A stretch of DNA of 64,000 nucleotides from Mauremys mutica (Eukaryota > Chordata > Testudines > Geoemydidae). Each line of letters begins with the position of its first letter. Positions within the stretch are counted from its first letter, which is position 1. Shown in pieces: positions 11,535 through 23,202 of this stretch. The notes below the pieces were generated by a model. It was not told where the DNA came from. It worked only from the letters and a program-made list of their open reading frames with translations, and ran no database searches. The stretch spans positions 5,049,501 to 5,113,500 of the forward strand of contig NC_059084.1 of NCBI RefSeq assembly GCF_020497125.1, written 5' to 3'. The translations under genes and the position numbers were made by a program.

Positions 11535-12142
11535 TGCACTTCAAAAATGGTATACTGGCACTAGAAAAGATTCAGAAAAGGGCAACTAAAATGATTAGGG
11601 GTTTGGAGAGGGTCCCATATGAGGAAAGATTAAAGAGGCTAGGACTCTTCAGCTTGGAAAAGAGGAGACTAAGGGAGGATACGATACAGGTATATAAAAT
11701 CATGAGTGATGTGGAGAAAGTGGATAAGGAAAAGTTATTTACTTATTCCCATAATGCAAGAACTAGGGGCCACCAAATGAAATTAATAGGCAGCAGGTTT
11801 AAAAGAAATAAAAGGAAGTTCTTCTTCACGCAGCGCACAGTCAACTTGTGGAACTCCTTGCCTGAGGAGGTTATGAAGGCTAGGACTATAACAGCGTTTA
11901 AAAGAGAACTGGATAAATTCATGGTGGTTAAGTCCATAAATGGCTATTAGCCAGGATAGGTAAGGAATGGTGTCCCTAGCCTCTGTTTGTCAGAACGTGG
12001 AGATGGATGGCAGGAGTGAGATCACTTGATCATTGCCTGTTAGGTTCACTCCCTCTGGGGCACCTGGCATTGGCCACTGTCGGTAGACAGATACTGGGCT
12101 AGATGGACCTTTGGTCTGACCCAGTATGGCCGTTCTTATGTT
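11535..12142 (+). mobile_element. CR1 LINE 3' fragment with open C-terminal ORF2
   Basis: The fragment begins within the C-terminal part of ORF2 and stays open to TAG at 11948-11950, about 138 codons. Recognisable blocks are [30 protein letters not shown] and FFFTQRTVNLWNSLP. The 3'UTR follows and ends in GACCCAGTATGGCCGTTC. The RT catalytic core is missing. The lack of stops and frameshifts in the remaining part suggests a fairly young insertion. Confidence 0.93.
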
Positions 12143-12239
12143 CACTTTGGCCAGGATGGGTAGCATACACATACAGCATGTTGACAAGTACATTGCAAAT
12201 CACCTCTCAATAAAAAGCCAGTCTTAGTAGCAATTACTA

Positions 12240-12800
12240 TCAGAGCAGGTCAAAATCTGGAGAGTTTTTCATGAAGAAATGTTTTAAACTAATGAACTGA
12301 ACTTCATTTTGTTTAAAAACTTTCACTTTTTTCGGGGGCTTTTTGAGGAAAAAAAATAGAAGCAAAATTTTTGTTTTGTTTTGCATTTGTTTGTCTCTCC
12401 TTTCCTTTATTTGTTACCTTCTCTGCCATTGTTCCACTCGAAAAAGGACAAAATAAGTTTAAAAAAAGATTAAAAAGTGTGAGAGTCCCACTTTTACAGT
12501 GTTAAAAAGTGCCAGAAAGTATGGTCCTCCTTCCTACTTTCTTCAACTTTTTAATTTTCTTCCAATTTTTTCCACTGGGGAAAAAAGAAAATAAGTGAGA
12601 GAGAGTTGTAGTAGGGAAAAAAGAGAGAAAATATAAAAACCATAGAGAAACTATGAATTTTCCCACAATTTTGAAATGAAAAACACTGATTTTTTTTCCA
12701 AGAAAATTCATTTAAATTTGTTTTTCAAAAACCAAAAAAAAAAAGTTGTCCAAAAAAGTTTGTGAATCAAAACCTTCATTTTTAGACACAACCAAAACAG
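12240..12800. repeat. AT-rich repeat with TTTT/AAAA self-complementarity
   Basis: Runs of GAAAAAA and TTTTTTC words alternate, as in TTTTTTCCAAGAAAATTC, and the stretch resembles 30110-30570. It is low-complexity and likely a decayed foldback repeat. ORFs inside are chance. Confidence 0.5.
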
Positions 12801-12972
12801 AAAGTCGTTGCATCCCAAACTAGTCCTACATGCCATCTCTATACAAGTGAACAAGCTCCTTTGTTGGAGATAAGTCAGAAGGATAAGGGAACAGAACCTA
12901 TGCTTCCCAGGCAGGGGTTTTGTCAATGGATCTCAAGATGTGTGCTAATTTTTGTCTGAAGGGAATCATATG

Positions 12973-13161
12973 CACCTCTACCCCGATATAATGCTGTCCT
13001 TGGGAGCCAAAAAAATCTCACCGTGTTATAAGTGAAACCGCGTTATATCGAACTTGCTTTGATCCACCGGAGTGTGCAGCCCCACCCCCCTGGAGCGCTG
13101 CTTTACCGCGTTCTATCCGAATTCGTGTTATATCAGGTTGCGTTATATCGGGGTAGAGGTG
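12973..13161. mobile_element. TA-flanked MITE with near-identical terminal inverted repeats
   Basis: The 189-base element starts CACCTCTACCCCGATATAA and ends with the exact reverse complement TTATATCGGGGTAGAGGTG. It is flanked by TG on the left and TA on the right, consistent with a TA duplication with one change. CG-rich GTTATATCG words recur inside. No transposase is encoded. The TA target suggests the Tc1/mariner/pogo group, though the superfamily is inference. Confidence 0.85.
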
Positions 13162-13224
13162 TATATATTATATATTAACCCCACAGCAAGTAGCATCCAA
13201 AAGTGGTTAGCATTCCCTGTCTGA

Positions 13225-13519
13225 GGCTACGTCTTCACTACTCGCCGTATCAGCGGGTAGCAATCGATTTCTCGGGGATCGATATATCGCGTCTCATCTA
13301 GACGCGATATATCGATCCCCGAATGAGCTCCTGTCGACTCCGGAACTCCACCAACCCGAACGGCGGTAGCGGAGTCGACGTGGGGAGCCGCAGATGTCGA
13401 TCCCGCGCCGTGAGGACGGTAGGTAATTCGATCTAAGGTACTTCGACTTCAGCTAGGTTATTCACGTAGCTGAAGTTGCGTATCTTAGATCGATTTCCCC
13501 CCATAGTGTAGACCAGCCC
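13225..13519. mobile_element. PIF/Harbinger-type MITE with two hairpins, copy A
   Basis: The element runs from GGCTACGTCTTCACTA to TAGTGTAGACCAGCCC. It contains a perfect 21-base-pair stem at 13274-13294 and 13300-13320 with a 5-base loop. A second imperfect stem spans about 13427-13494. It is a diverged relative of the 24355-24651 copy, in the opposite orientation. Flanks (TGA/TGT) no longer show a clean duplication. It resembles the short palindromic MITEs described from crocodilians and turtles. Confidence 0.75.
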
Positions 13520-15054
13520 TGTGAAATCACTATTGACTAAGAACCATCACGAAATTGTCAGGTACAGTGAAAAGCAAGAACAAAGCCATACAAAGGAGCC
13601 TAAAATAAAAAGGCAAAATGACAGCAAATTGGTTTCATTCCTCCTGGATAGGATAGTTAACTAGGGAAGAAAATTGAGTAATCAATAATGCTGCTGGAGG
13701 TACAGTGGTTAAGGACCAACACAGTAACAGTATTTCCATTGTGACAATAAGAGATCTGTAAATTACAAGGTATGAAAAATGCCTCTTATATACACAATAA
13801 AGAGATAAGTAGATGAACCTCCCCACCCTAGTCTCTTCCCTTTAAGAATTTCCACTAAAACAAGATAATGCCACTGCTGAAATTGAAATGGACATTTAAA
13901 ATATCTCTGTTTGGAAAATGTTTATCTACCATTATTACATGTAACACCGAACCTCAATATCACTGAGAGAAATTAGAGAGAAAAATATTCTCTGTTTTTT
14001 CCATGTCCTTCACTTTAGTAGCACTTTGTGTGAAGTTAGTTTCATTGTTTCCTGTCCAATCAGTTAGTCAGTTGCAGCTGTTCTTTGTGTGGGTCTTTCA
14101 CACACAAAAAATGAGGAGACATTTTTAAAAATAGGAGGATATGGTAGAAAATCCACAAAAGTTGACAGAGGGACCAAGGAGCAGGTGTTGCACCTGAAAT
14201 TTCTTTATAGCTTTATTGTTTTAAATTGGCTAGATTTCAAAAAGCTCATTTCAGGTTAAAAAAAGTGTTTTGTTTTTTTATTATCATGAATATAATCATC
14301 CTCAGTGCCAGTAAGAGTTGCTCTTTATTAATTCAGAGAATACTGACAATGCAAATTTCCCAGCACTCCCCAGTGAATATACTTGACCTTGAGAGAGAGG
14401 AACATCTTTAAATATGAGAGGCTAACACAGGGCGAGATTTTTCGAAGGCTTGAGCCCTCCAATTGCATGCATACAATTTTTGCAAGCAATTGCAATACAT
14501 GCATTTGCAACTCCCTACTCCCTTTTGAAAGTCTGGCCTTCAGTCTCCATGCACATTCCATTCCTAACCTCTCTACAGGGACTAATCCCATGAAAGACAA
14601 CTGCAGAGGTCACCTGTCCATTAGAAAATGATCTGATTCCATCAGCTCATGTCATGGGGACTATTGAACCAAGTAACCTAAAAGAGGGAAGATTGAGCCA
14701 GACTGTGATTAGGACACAGTGCAACACTTGACTCTTTTTGGTCAATTTGTTCTTGCAATAACTGAAACCAAAGAAGAAATCAATTAAAAAATCCAGCCTA
14801 CCTATCACTGGGCCATATCCTCAGCTGGTGAATATCAGCCTGGTCCCACGCACTTCAGTGGAGCTACATTGTTCCTCTGTAGCTGCAGCTCTGTCCTACG
14901 AAGTTTAAATGGCTCAACCTAGGAGAGGTGAAGAGACGAATCTGCTATGGTTGATTCATTGTGTATTATTTTTATTACTGTTAGGTGCTCTGGCAATGGG
15001 TGCCCTGAATACCCCTACCCTCGATGGACAGCTGATGGATAAAAAGAACAGATG
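13520..15054. other. AT-rich stretch, no gene recognised
   Basis: No repeat or exon is identified. ORFs of 60-90 codons on both strands, including 14226-14631, lack recognisable domains. Confidence 0.5.
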
Positions 15055-15680
15055 GAAACATAGATTCATCAGTTTCAAGGCCAGAAGGGACCACTGTGAT
15101 CCTCTAGTCTGACGTTCTGTGTAACACAGGCCACAGGACTTTCTTGTATTACATCCTGGTTGAACTTCTAGAAAACCATCCCATTTTGATGTTAAAATTG
15201 CCAGTGATGGAGAATCCATCTCAACCCTTGGGAAATTGTTCTAATGTTTAATTACCCTAATTGTTAAAAATGTATGCCTCATTTCCAGTCTGAATTTATC
15301 TAGCTTCAGCTTCCAGACACTGGATCTTGCCATACTTTTGTCTGCTCGACTGAAGAGCCCATTATCAAATTTTTGTTCCTCGTGTAGGTATTTACAGATT
15401 GTGACCAAGTCGCTTCATACCCGTCTCTGTGTTAAGCTAAGTGGGTTGAGCTCCTTGAGTCTATCACCATACAGCATGTTCTCCTGTCCTTGTATTATTC
15501 TCATGACTCTCTCCAATTTATCAACATCCCTCTTCAAGTGTGGACATCAGAACTGGATACGGTATTCCAGTGATGATTGCGCCAGTGTCAAATACAGAGG
15601 TAATATAGCCTCCCTACTTGAGATTCCCCCATTTATACATCCAAGGACTGAATTAGTGAAGAGGCATCCTGTCTAGATTA
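15055..15680 (-). mobile_element. CR1 LINE 3' region, minus strand
   Basis: The left end, ATAGATTCATCAGTTTCAAG and CCAGAAGGGACCACTGTGAT, is the reverse complement of a CR1 3' tail. The element continues through GAGAATCCATCTCAACCCTT and TTGAGCTCCTTGAGTCTATC, which are antisense to the C-terminal ORF2. The 112-codon plus ORF at 15338-15676 is the antisense shadow. Confidence 0.9.
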
Positions 15681-18514
15681 TGGGTGAGGGTATCAGCTGT
15701 ACTGTGGGTAATTTGGCTTTCTGCCTGGCCTTGTTCCCAGCTACTATCTCTCAGAATTGTCACTGTTAGTATCAGATATCTTCAGGAGCAACTTGTCAGT
15801 ACTGAAAATCCATGTGTGTGACATCAAAGCACAGTGGTTCAGGAGTCAAATTTTACCCAGCCGATCTTACAGGGGAGAGGAAAGAGGTGTATGCGTGGGT
15901 GTGAATGCAGCCAAGACTACCTTCATCTCTATTATTTCTTTCATGGAAATTGACAACCTGCTTGTTCAAATTCACTAAGCCCTAGAGCTGTGCTCCAGCT
16001 CCTTGCTACTGACTGAATGTCAGAAACGCTCCTGCCGATAAACAAAACCCTGCTCTGCTTGGCATATTAAAGAATAAACGGTGGAGAGCAACACATTTTA
16101 AACAGAGAATGAGGGGGTCGCCAGTACTGCAGCACAGTTTATCATTTGAAATGAGGGACCGGCTAGACGCACCAGCATGATGAAGCACTTTCAGTTGCTT
16201 TTATTAAAAGTTTGCCAAGCACTTAGGTGATTGAAGAGTTTAACACAAATATAATTATCCCACAAGAATAATCACTTCTTGGAAGCTTTGACTGGAATTT
16301 CGCTAAAGTCAGATTCAGGGGAGACAGGAGCATAAAGATGATGGAAAACCCTTAATAACATCCACAAATGAAGATTGTTTAACACTAATTTTGGGCTGGC
16401 TGAAGGAATCCTGATTTATTCTGAGAGCTTGTGGCCCATGAAGAGCCTTTGACAGAGAGACCCAGCCAGAGCCCCCTGATTTGAACAGCCCAACGCTTTA
16501 GGGTGTTTGGGTCTGGAACACTGGATCAGGATCTATTTCCCAGGTTTTGGAGTCAGCTGAATCCAAATCACCAGAAAGGGCCAATTCACAGTTCCAAGGT
16601 TCAGGGTAGTGTCAGGGCTTCTGGGATATGTAGTTCAGGTGGATGGTGCTAGCACCAGCGAGTGGACTTTGACACTCCCCTACTTAGTGTGTGTGTTTGT
16701 GGGGGGTCAGGCCAGCCAGGAACCCTCAGCTGAACTGGAAGGCAGCCAGAGAGGATTAAGGTGGAGATATTATAAGCGCCAGCCCCAAAGCCTCAGCTCC
16801 AGGACACATGGGATAACAGCCGAATCTCAGCTTTCATCTAAAAAAAAGAAAAAGAAAGACCGAAGAAGTTTCTAGCCTTCATGGCTATGAAGAAAAGCCT
16901 GGACAGGTGACCATGGTCTAACCAATTCAGTAGTGTCTGCCTGAGTCAGTAGAGGGCCTGAAACAATAGCTCTGAGAGATGTGAACTGCCCTGTGCATCT
17001 TAATGAGGAATTAACTTCAAGACCCACTGCTCTTGGCTCGTGCCAACACCTCTCCAGCAGAGGACTTGGTGCGACAGGAGAATAAGGAGGATGCAGAGGG
17101 CCTGAATCATCCACCCAAACAGAGACAATCTGGTAGTGGAGCTCTAGTACTGGAGGGCCCCTCTCCTGCTACCCTGGCCTCTTTGAGGAGCAAAAAGAGA
17201 AGCAATGCCACTTCTGAGAGGAAGGAGGCCCCCATGTTGCTGTTTCTGCCTTTCTTGAGTGGGACATGAAGGTGGGGCTGGGCTGGAGTTATGGTGTGCC
17301 AAGGGTCCTGGATTGCCTTAACTGGGCGTTAAAGGCAGCAGCGTGAGCTGGCAATTCCCCTCTCATATTAGACAGCATAGGTAGGAGAGGGGCCTGCCAA
17401 TACTGTGTTTGTCTCTACTTGGGTGGCTGGGTCAGGCCCACGCATTAGTATTGATGCAAAATGAACAATGTGTGCTCCAGTGCCCTGCCAGTTTGGTTCA
17501 GAGGCCTGATCTCAATTTGGACCCAGGTTAGTGGCTTCACCCCAGATTTAAACCAGAGGAGGCTGTGGATTTGACATGGTTTGGTCATCCCTTCTCTCTT
17601 TGAAACAACATTGCTGTGAGCAGTGAGGAGCGCCCAGCAGTGATGCACGTGAGACATGCAGAGATAGATAATGGGAGACAGTGCACGTGAGAGCAGGGTT
17701 GTAATAGAGAATACACACACACACACGGAATGCAGAATGAGTTTTCCAGAGGAATTTGCACCACAAAGTATGGGACCAGGTGTCTATGTGCATCCTTGCT
17801 GTCAGGACGCTTGAGTATTCCTTCCTTAGCTTGCATCAATAATAATGCATTTCACTGCCATGCATGCGATAAAGACGCATCAAACAGGCCTCTCTGCATC
17901 TCGTCAGGTCTGCTGAGCTGCCCAACCACAGAGGAACTTAATGCTAGTCACAGGGGCCCACACAGGCTAGCCACCTCTTTGCACTGGGTAATGTCTTCTA
18001 AACCCAAGAACCTAGAACCCTCTTCAGTAAACAAAGCTCCCCCTTTTGGGAACGCACACCCCTAGGCTGCCTAGCTTAGCAACCTGGGACCAACATACAG
18101 TACTTGATTCTTGTGTTTAGCTTTTGATTCAGTGTTCTTTTTTTATGCTCCATGACCATAACTAAAGGACCCATCTATCACAATAAGTGCTCACAAATGG
18201 AATAAATAAAAAATAATCCCCCTATATTGCCAATCGCTCAATGTCCTGCTTGTAAAACGGAATGGTGTGGGAATGAGATCATCCGCACACTATTCAACCT
18301 ACACATCATGGATACTATTATAAGCAGCCCCTCCCTCCTGTGATTACCCTCCCTATCACCTTCGCATAACTATAACTGAAATGCTGGGGTCCTTGCCAGG
18401 GTAGCTCACCCCTAAGAAGCAGCGTTGTCTTTCTGGAAGGGATGTGACACACACTTGATTTTCAGACAAGTGCATGTGCATTGGTGCTCCCACAAATGTA
18501 CATGCCGGTAATGC
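15681..18514. other. No gene recognised
   Basis: Contains an A-rich run at 16840-16862 that could be the tail of an unclassified retro-insertion starting near 16600, and a short CA repeat at 17711-17726. ORFs at 17033-17269, 17445-17839 and 17730-18065 show no domain. Confidence 0.45.
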
Positions 18515-18645
18515 CGTGATTACACACGTGACCTATCTGTGCCTCAGTTTCCCCCTCTGGGAAAAGTGGGTAACACTTCCTTGCCTCCCAAAGGTGTTAC
18601 AAGGTTTAATTTTAATGATTGTTAAATGTCATGAAAATGTGTAGT
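18515..18645 (+). mobile_element. MIR-type SINE fragment
   Basis: CTGTGCCTCAGTTTCCCCCT, GGGAAAAGTGGGTAACACTT and the following AAGGTGTTACAAGG match the MIR core and 3' part. Confidence 0.75.
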
Positions 18646-18764
18646 GCAATACCTGTCCTAGGGAATAGTAGTAGTTTTACCCCCCAGCAAATCAAAAGAT
18701 GGAATGTTTTCATTTATCGGAATCTATGTATATAACTGAGTTCTACCTACATTTACTAGATTCA

Positions 18765-19130
18765 GAGAGGGGTTTTTTCAAAGTCAGAAGAGGCCATTAT
18801 GAGAGTCTGATCTCCTGCATAGTGCAGGCCAGCGAATTTCACCCAGTAAGTTCCTGCATCGAACCCAGTAACTTTTGGTTGAACTAGAACATATCTTTTA
18901 GCAAGACACCTGTCTTGATTTAATGATTTCAGCTGTTGGAGAATCCACCACCTCCCCTGGTAATTTGTTCCAATGGTAAATTACCCCAACACATCTTATT
19001 TCCACTTCGAATTTATCTACCTTCAACCGCCAGTCATGAGCTTCTTGATATGCCTTTTTATTATACACAAGATACCCTTTCCTTACCTTCCTTCTTCTGC
19101 GTCAGTTGACCTATTTACTACAAAATAGTA
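18765..19130 (-). mobile_element. CR1 LINE 3' region, minus strand
   Basis: Reverse-complement CR1 words include AGTCAGAAGAGGCCATTATG, GGAGAATCCACCACCTCCCC and TTGTTCCAATGGTAAATTAC. It lies back to back with the plus-strand CR1 at 19200. Confidence 0.85.
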
Positions 19131-19199
19131 ACATCTAGACTGTTACAAAATGAACGTGATTTTTATGTTTACCAGGCCTGTTTCTTTAGACTAATGAAA

Positions 19200-19495
19200 A
19201 GTTTTGGTTTGCACAGCAGAGACAAAACTATCAAGTGCCTGGAAGTTGACCCTAGAAAAATTCAGACCGGAAAGAGGGCGCACATTTTTAACACTGAGGG
19301 TAATTAACCATTGGAACAACTTACCATGGGTCGTGGTGGATTCTCCATCACCGACAATTTCTAAATTGAGACTGGCTGTTTTTCGAAAAGCTCTGCTCTA
19401 GGAATTATTTTTGGGGCAGGTCTCTGGCCAGTGCTATGCAGGATGTCAGACTAGATGATCACAGTAGTCCCTTCTGGCCTTGGAATCTGGAAATC
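19200..19495 (+). mobile_element. CR1 LINE 3' end with residual ORF2 C-terminus
   Basis: The ORF remnant (19204-19401) contains NHWNNLPWVVVDSPSPTISK, typical of the ORF2 C-terminus of one CR1 lineage. It is followed by GACTAGATGATCACAGTAGT and CCCTTCTGGCCTTGGAATCT. The fragment is heavily 5'-truncated. Confidence 0.9.
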
Positions 19496-19674
19496 TATTC
19501 ATGTCTCAAGCACTTGTTCCTCTTGCCGTGAAGGCTGGATAATTCTGAGGTTGTCTAGCCCTTCATGATACAGCTTTGGTTACTGCAATGAGAAGAATCA
19601 GAGGTTTGCTTTTAGCGGTTGCCTTGCAATTAAAAATTGCACACCCTAATTGATTCAATACAAGTCAACAAAGC

Positions 19675-19760
19675 CTTTACTTTTCACCCACGAAAGCTCA
19701 TGCTGCAAAACGTCTGTTAGTCTATAAGGTGCCACAGGATTCTTTGCTGCTTTTACAAAG
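19675..19760. repeat. Unclassified reptile interspersed repeat
   Basis: TCACCCACGAAAGCTCATGC and TGTTAGTCTATAAGGTGCCA form a phrase that recurs, in reverse and diverged, at 57575-57650. I recall it as common in turtles but cannot assign a class. Confidence 0.6.
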
Positions 19761-19864
19761 CCTTTACTGTATTCCATTTGCATAATGCAGAGACCTGTCA
19801 TGATAGATGAAGACAAAGCTCAGTCATAGTGATTTCACAATTCATGTTGTTGTTCTGATAATTA

Positions 19865-19995
19865 TGGGCCAGATTCTGATACCCGCCTTTGACAATGACT
19901 AGTATCTTACTGCATGAGTGGTGCTTTTAAAATCAATGGAGCTGCTCAAGGACTAAGTACTCTTCAGTCTAAGGGTATATGACTCTGGCCATATG
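19865..19995. repeat. Foldback-type repeat
   Basis: It opens with GGGCCAGATTCTGATACCC and closes near GACTCTGGCC, with TCAATGGAGCTGCTCAAGGA between. This is the layout of reptile foldback repeats. The ends are roughly inverted. Confidence 0.5.
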
Positions 19996-21170
19996 ATGGT
20001 ATCAGGAATAGACAGCTGGTTGCTCCCTCAAAGGGAATGAGACATTAAGAAATGGGACACCCGTGGTTTGCCCCGCACTAGGAACAAAAATGCTCCCCAC
20101 ACCGCTGTCTTGTCATCTGAAGCAGTATGAGAAGAGAGGAGTTGTTCTTAGCCCTCAGGAGTAGAGGTAAAATCCTGACATCGATGGGGCCAGCAGGATT
20201 TCCTCCTAGGCGTTTAAATGTAATATGACTTGGGGCCATCAGAGATGCCGGCCCGAAACTCAACAGACATGTAATTGACAAGGCTCATTTGGCTCTCAAA
20301 CGTTTCATGATTAATACTCATCTAAACAAGAGGATCGAAAACCTCAGACATTTTGTTAGCATGGACTAGAACTGCCTTTACCTTGTCACCTTGCAGTAGG
20401 AAACTGCGCTTGCAAAACACTTGCTCAGAGCGAGATGAAGGTTATTCCATGAATAATGTAATCAGTGAATTTTGTTGTTTGGCGAATACTGTATCGCTAG
20501 CCCCAAGTTTTAAAAATGTATGAATGAGGCCCCCCAAAATCATGAGATTGGCTTAAAATGATTAGATTATTTTAGAAAGATCACATTTTTGGTTCTTTTG
20601 TTTGCCTTCTGGGTTTTGAACTTCTAGGGGCACTTGGGTAACATTTTCAATTTTTCTCTGCAACCACCTGAGCTAGAAACTTATTTTTGTTTTTAATGAA
20701 AATTGAGATTCTCATGTAATCACATGACTCCAGCAGCAAGGGCTTTAAAATGCTAAACATGAGACTGCAATGAAATTGGGAGAGCTGGCAATGCTCTGAA
20801 TAAATTATTCATGAAATAATCCTTTGTATTGTTCAACCAGCTGCTTGAACATTCTGAACAAAGAACTTATTCATCAGAGAATGGCAAAACTTGGCAAATA
20901 AATTACTCATCAAGTACCTTCTTTCATTATTTGATCAGCTCTACAGGTCAGCACTCATGGTCCTGAAGTCATTAGTCTGGTGCGTTCTGGGAGGCCTCAG
21001 TACAACTGGGAATAGGGGAAGGTAGTAACTTTGGGGACTAGCTGAAAAGAAAAAATAAATAAATGAAGCATACACATTTGCTGAAATTGCCATGTGGCTT
21101 CATAAGGAAAGGAAACACATTGTTTAAGCAGGCAAAAGAAATTAAAGTAACTGGCGATAATGGGATGTAA
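19996..21170. other. No gene recognised
   Basis: AT-rich, apparently non-repetitive sequence. No exon identified. Confidence 0.5.
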
Positions 21171-21174
21171 TGAA

Positions 21175-21300
21175 AAAAAAGAACAAAATAGATTAAATAC
21201 TAGAAAAATCTTGCAAACGGAGAGATTTTAGACAGTGGAATGGTTACCACAGGGAACCTCACCCTCACTTGAGACATTTAAAACTAGTTTGAATAAGTCA
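21175..21300 (+). mobile_element. Very old CR1-like ORF2 C-terminus remnant
   Basis: GGAATGGTTACCACAGGGAA and the following CTCACTTGAGACATTTAAAA resemble the C-terminal ORF2 coding sequence of CR1-group LINEs. Only about 120 bases remain. Confidence 0.4.
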
Positions 21301-22514
21301 TGTGTAAGTGATTATGCATGCAAATTTCTGTGCACGAATTGAGAGGACTTTAGAATTCGGACTCCTAAAATCAGAGGGGAGCAAAACAAGCTGATAGCAT
21401 ATTTCATCCATTATGCATCACGCTGGTACATAAAACACATAGGAAGCCTTCCAGTTCCAACAATGTATGTCAAGTGTTTGTGTAAATGGGGCTGGAGCAA
21501 CTCATATCCTCTGTGGACTGGCACAGCCTGGGACCCGTAACGCACAGTCACTAGTGGTTTACATACGTCCTCTGCTCAAAGGAAGCTTGTCCTGAGCACC
21601 TGAGATCCATTGCCCTTCAAATCCCAGATGAATCCCCAATTATGTGACAACCACTGTCTTGGCTGATGTACCGTGAACGGACCAGGGACATTCAGAGATA
21701 AAAAGCAGGAGCGGCTGTGGTATCTGGGACTCTAATAGTTCCTATCTTCTGTGGATCAGCACAGATAGGTTCCTGTAACACATGCTCACTAGTGAGTTGC
21801 ACTTGCAAAGTCAAGGATGCTTCTCACAAAGGAGCTCTATTTTCCCTAGGTTTGAATTGTATTTTGAAAAGAAGCTTTTGGCTGAAGCATGCGTCTTTGC
21901 GCTGGGCCAAATGGGTGGCCTTGAATGATTGGTTCGCTCTGATAATTGAGAGATTTTTCTTAAAATAATAGTAATCAACAATCTTTTGTAATTTGCTTTT
22001 AACACTTAAGCAGTATTTGTCTGGTGCTTGTGTGGCTATGTGCTTTCCCTAAATGCTCTGTTATTAGTATGTGCTTCCGCTACTTGCTGGCATTCGATTC
22101 CACTAGGCAAAAGTAAGGCAGGTTTGCCAAAAAGGGATGCAAATACATTTCTGGAATTATTAGACCTCAGAAATGGTCCCACAGTTCCACCTCTCAGGAC
22201 TTCCTGGGGTCTTTTCCTCTTTGATGTGCCCGTGCAGGCCAGTGCTAACCGTCCTTGGGAGCATCAAAGGCCAAGGGAACCGAAGCTTGAGCTGTATGCT
22301 AACATTGCTCTTCAGGACCTTAGCCACACTTCGAATGATTTCCCACAGCTGCTAGCAAGAGAGCGACTGGCGTCAGTGGCGTTGGGAGCCCTAGTGTAGA
22401 CGGTCCCCAGCTGTCGCAGACATTTTTAACGTCATGTCAATTAGAGAAGTTATGCTGGATGGCATGGCTGCCATGGGCAGGGGGGAATCTATTTGTTCAT
22501 GTTGCAGTAATATG
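21301..22514. other. No gene recognised; holds an imperfect direct repeat
   Basis: Segments 21508-21587 and 21742-21832 share TCTGTGGA, GCACAG, CGTAAC/TGTAAC and TCACTAGTG in the same order. The 123-codon plus ORF at 22028-22399 has no recognisable domain. Confidence 0.45.
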
Positions 22515-22630
22515 CCGGAGGGCCCCAAACAAGGATCAGGGCCTCAGTGTGGTAAGGTCGTGTACAAACATGTAGGAAAAAAGATAGTCCCAGTCCCTTC
22601 TCCCAGAGGATTTACAGTCATGCTTATGAG
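22515..22630 (-). mobile_element. L2/L3-like 3' module, minus strand
   Basis: GGGCCCCAAACAAGGATCAG, CGTGTACAAACATGTAGG and AGAGGATTTACAGTC read as the reverse complement of the CAGCACC...AATGGGGCCC terminal module. Confidence 0.65.
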
Positions 22631-22887
22631 AAGCTGGGAAAGGTGCGTGGAAATTGCAAACAGGCTGGGGAGGAAGAGGAGGAGGTGACAGTGAAACAAG
22701 CATGTTTTGTATGATATCAGTCGTCTCAGCTCCCGATGTGCCCAGCCATTGCCAGCTGGCTGTGTTGTGTAGGCACCAAGGCTGGTATGTTCACAACTGG
22801 AAGTCCCATTCCCATTTACTGGGCATCCAAAGGCCTTAAGTGGTTTTCCAAGCATCAGCCCAAGGCAGAGGAGAGAATTGGAGAAGG

Positions 22888-22980
22888 ATAAATCATAGAA
22901 ATGTAGGGCTGGAAGGGACCTCAATAAGTCATCAAGTCCAGCCCCCTTGCACTGAGGCAGGACTAAGTAGGATAAAGTAG
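22888..22980 (-). mobile_element. CR1 3' tail, minus strand
   Basis: AATCATAGAAATGTAGGGCT, then GGAAGGGACCTCAATAAGTC and AAGTCCAGCCCCCTTGCACT, is the reverse complement of a CR1 3' tail from the subfamily shared with birds. Confidence 0.8.
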
Positions 22981-23168
22981 CAGTTTAACAGGTTTTTGGG
23001 GCAAAGGGAGAATTTTTCTCCATGGGTTTGATTACAAGGTCTGGCTTTTTAAATCAGAATCCCTTTATATGTAAAATTGATGTATAAGTACATTGATATG
23101 TAATATGTATTTATCACTCACTATGCAATCCTGGTATTGTTATGTACCTTTTATTTGTAACCTGAAAA

Positions 23169-23202
<34 letters not shown>
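23169..23202. repeat. (TATC)n microsatellite
   Basis: About 8.5 uninterrupted TATC units. Confidence 0.97.

Noticed and set aside
15338..15676. 112-codon plus-strand ORF
   Set aside because: It is the antisense of a minus-strand CR1 ORF2 region.
23169..23202. Short regular repeats as a possible CRISPR array
   Set aside because: It is an uninterrupted tetranucleotide microsatellite without spacers, in a vertebrate genome.
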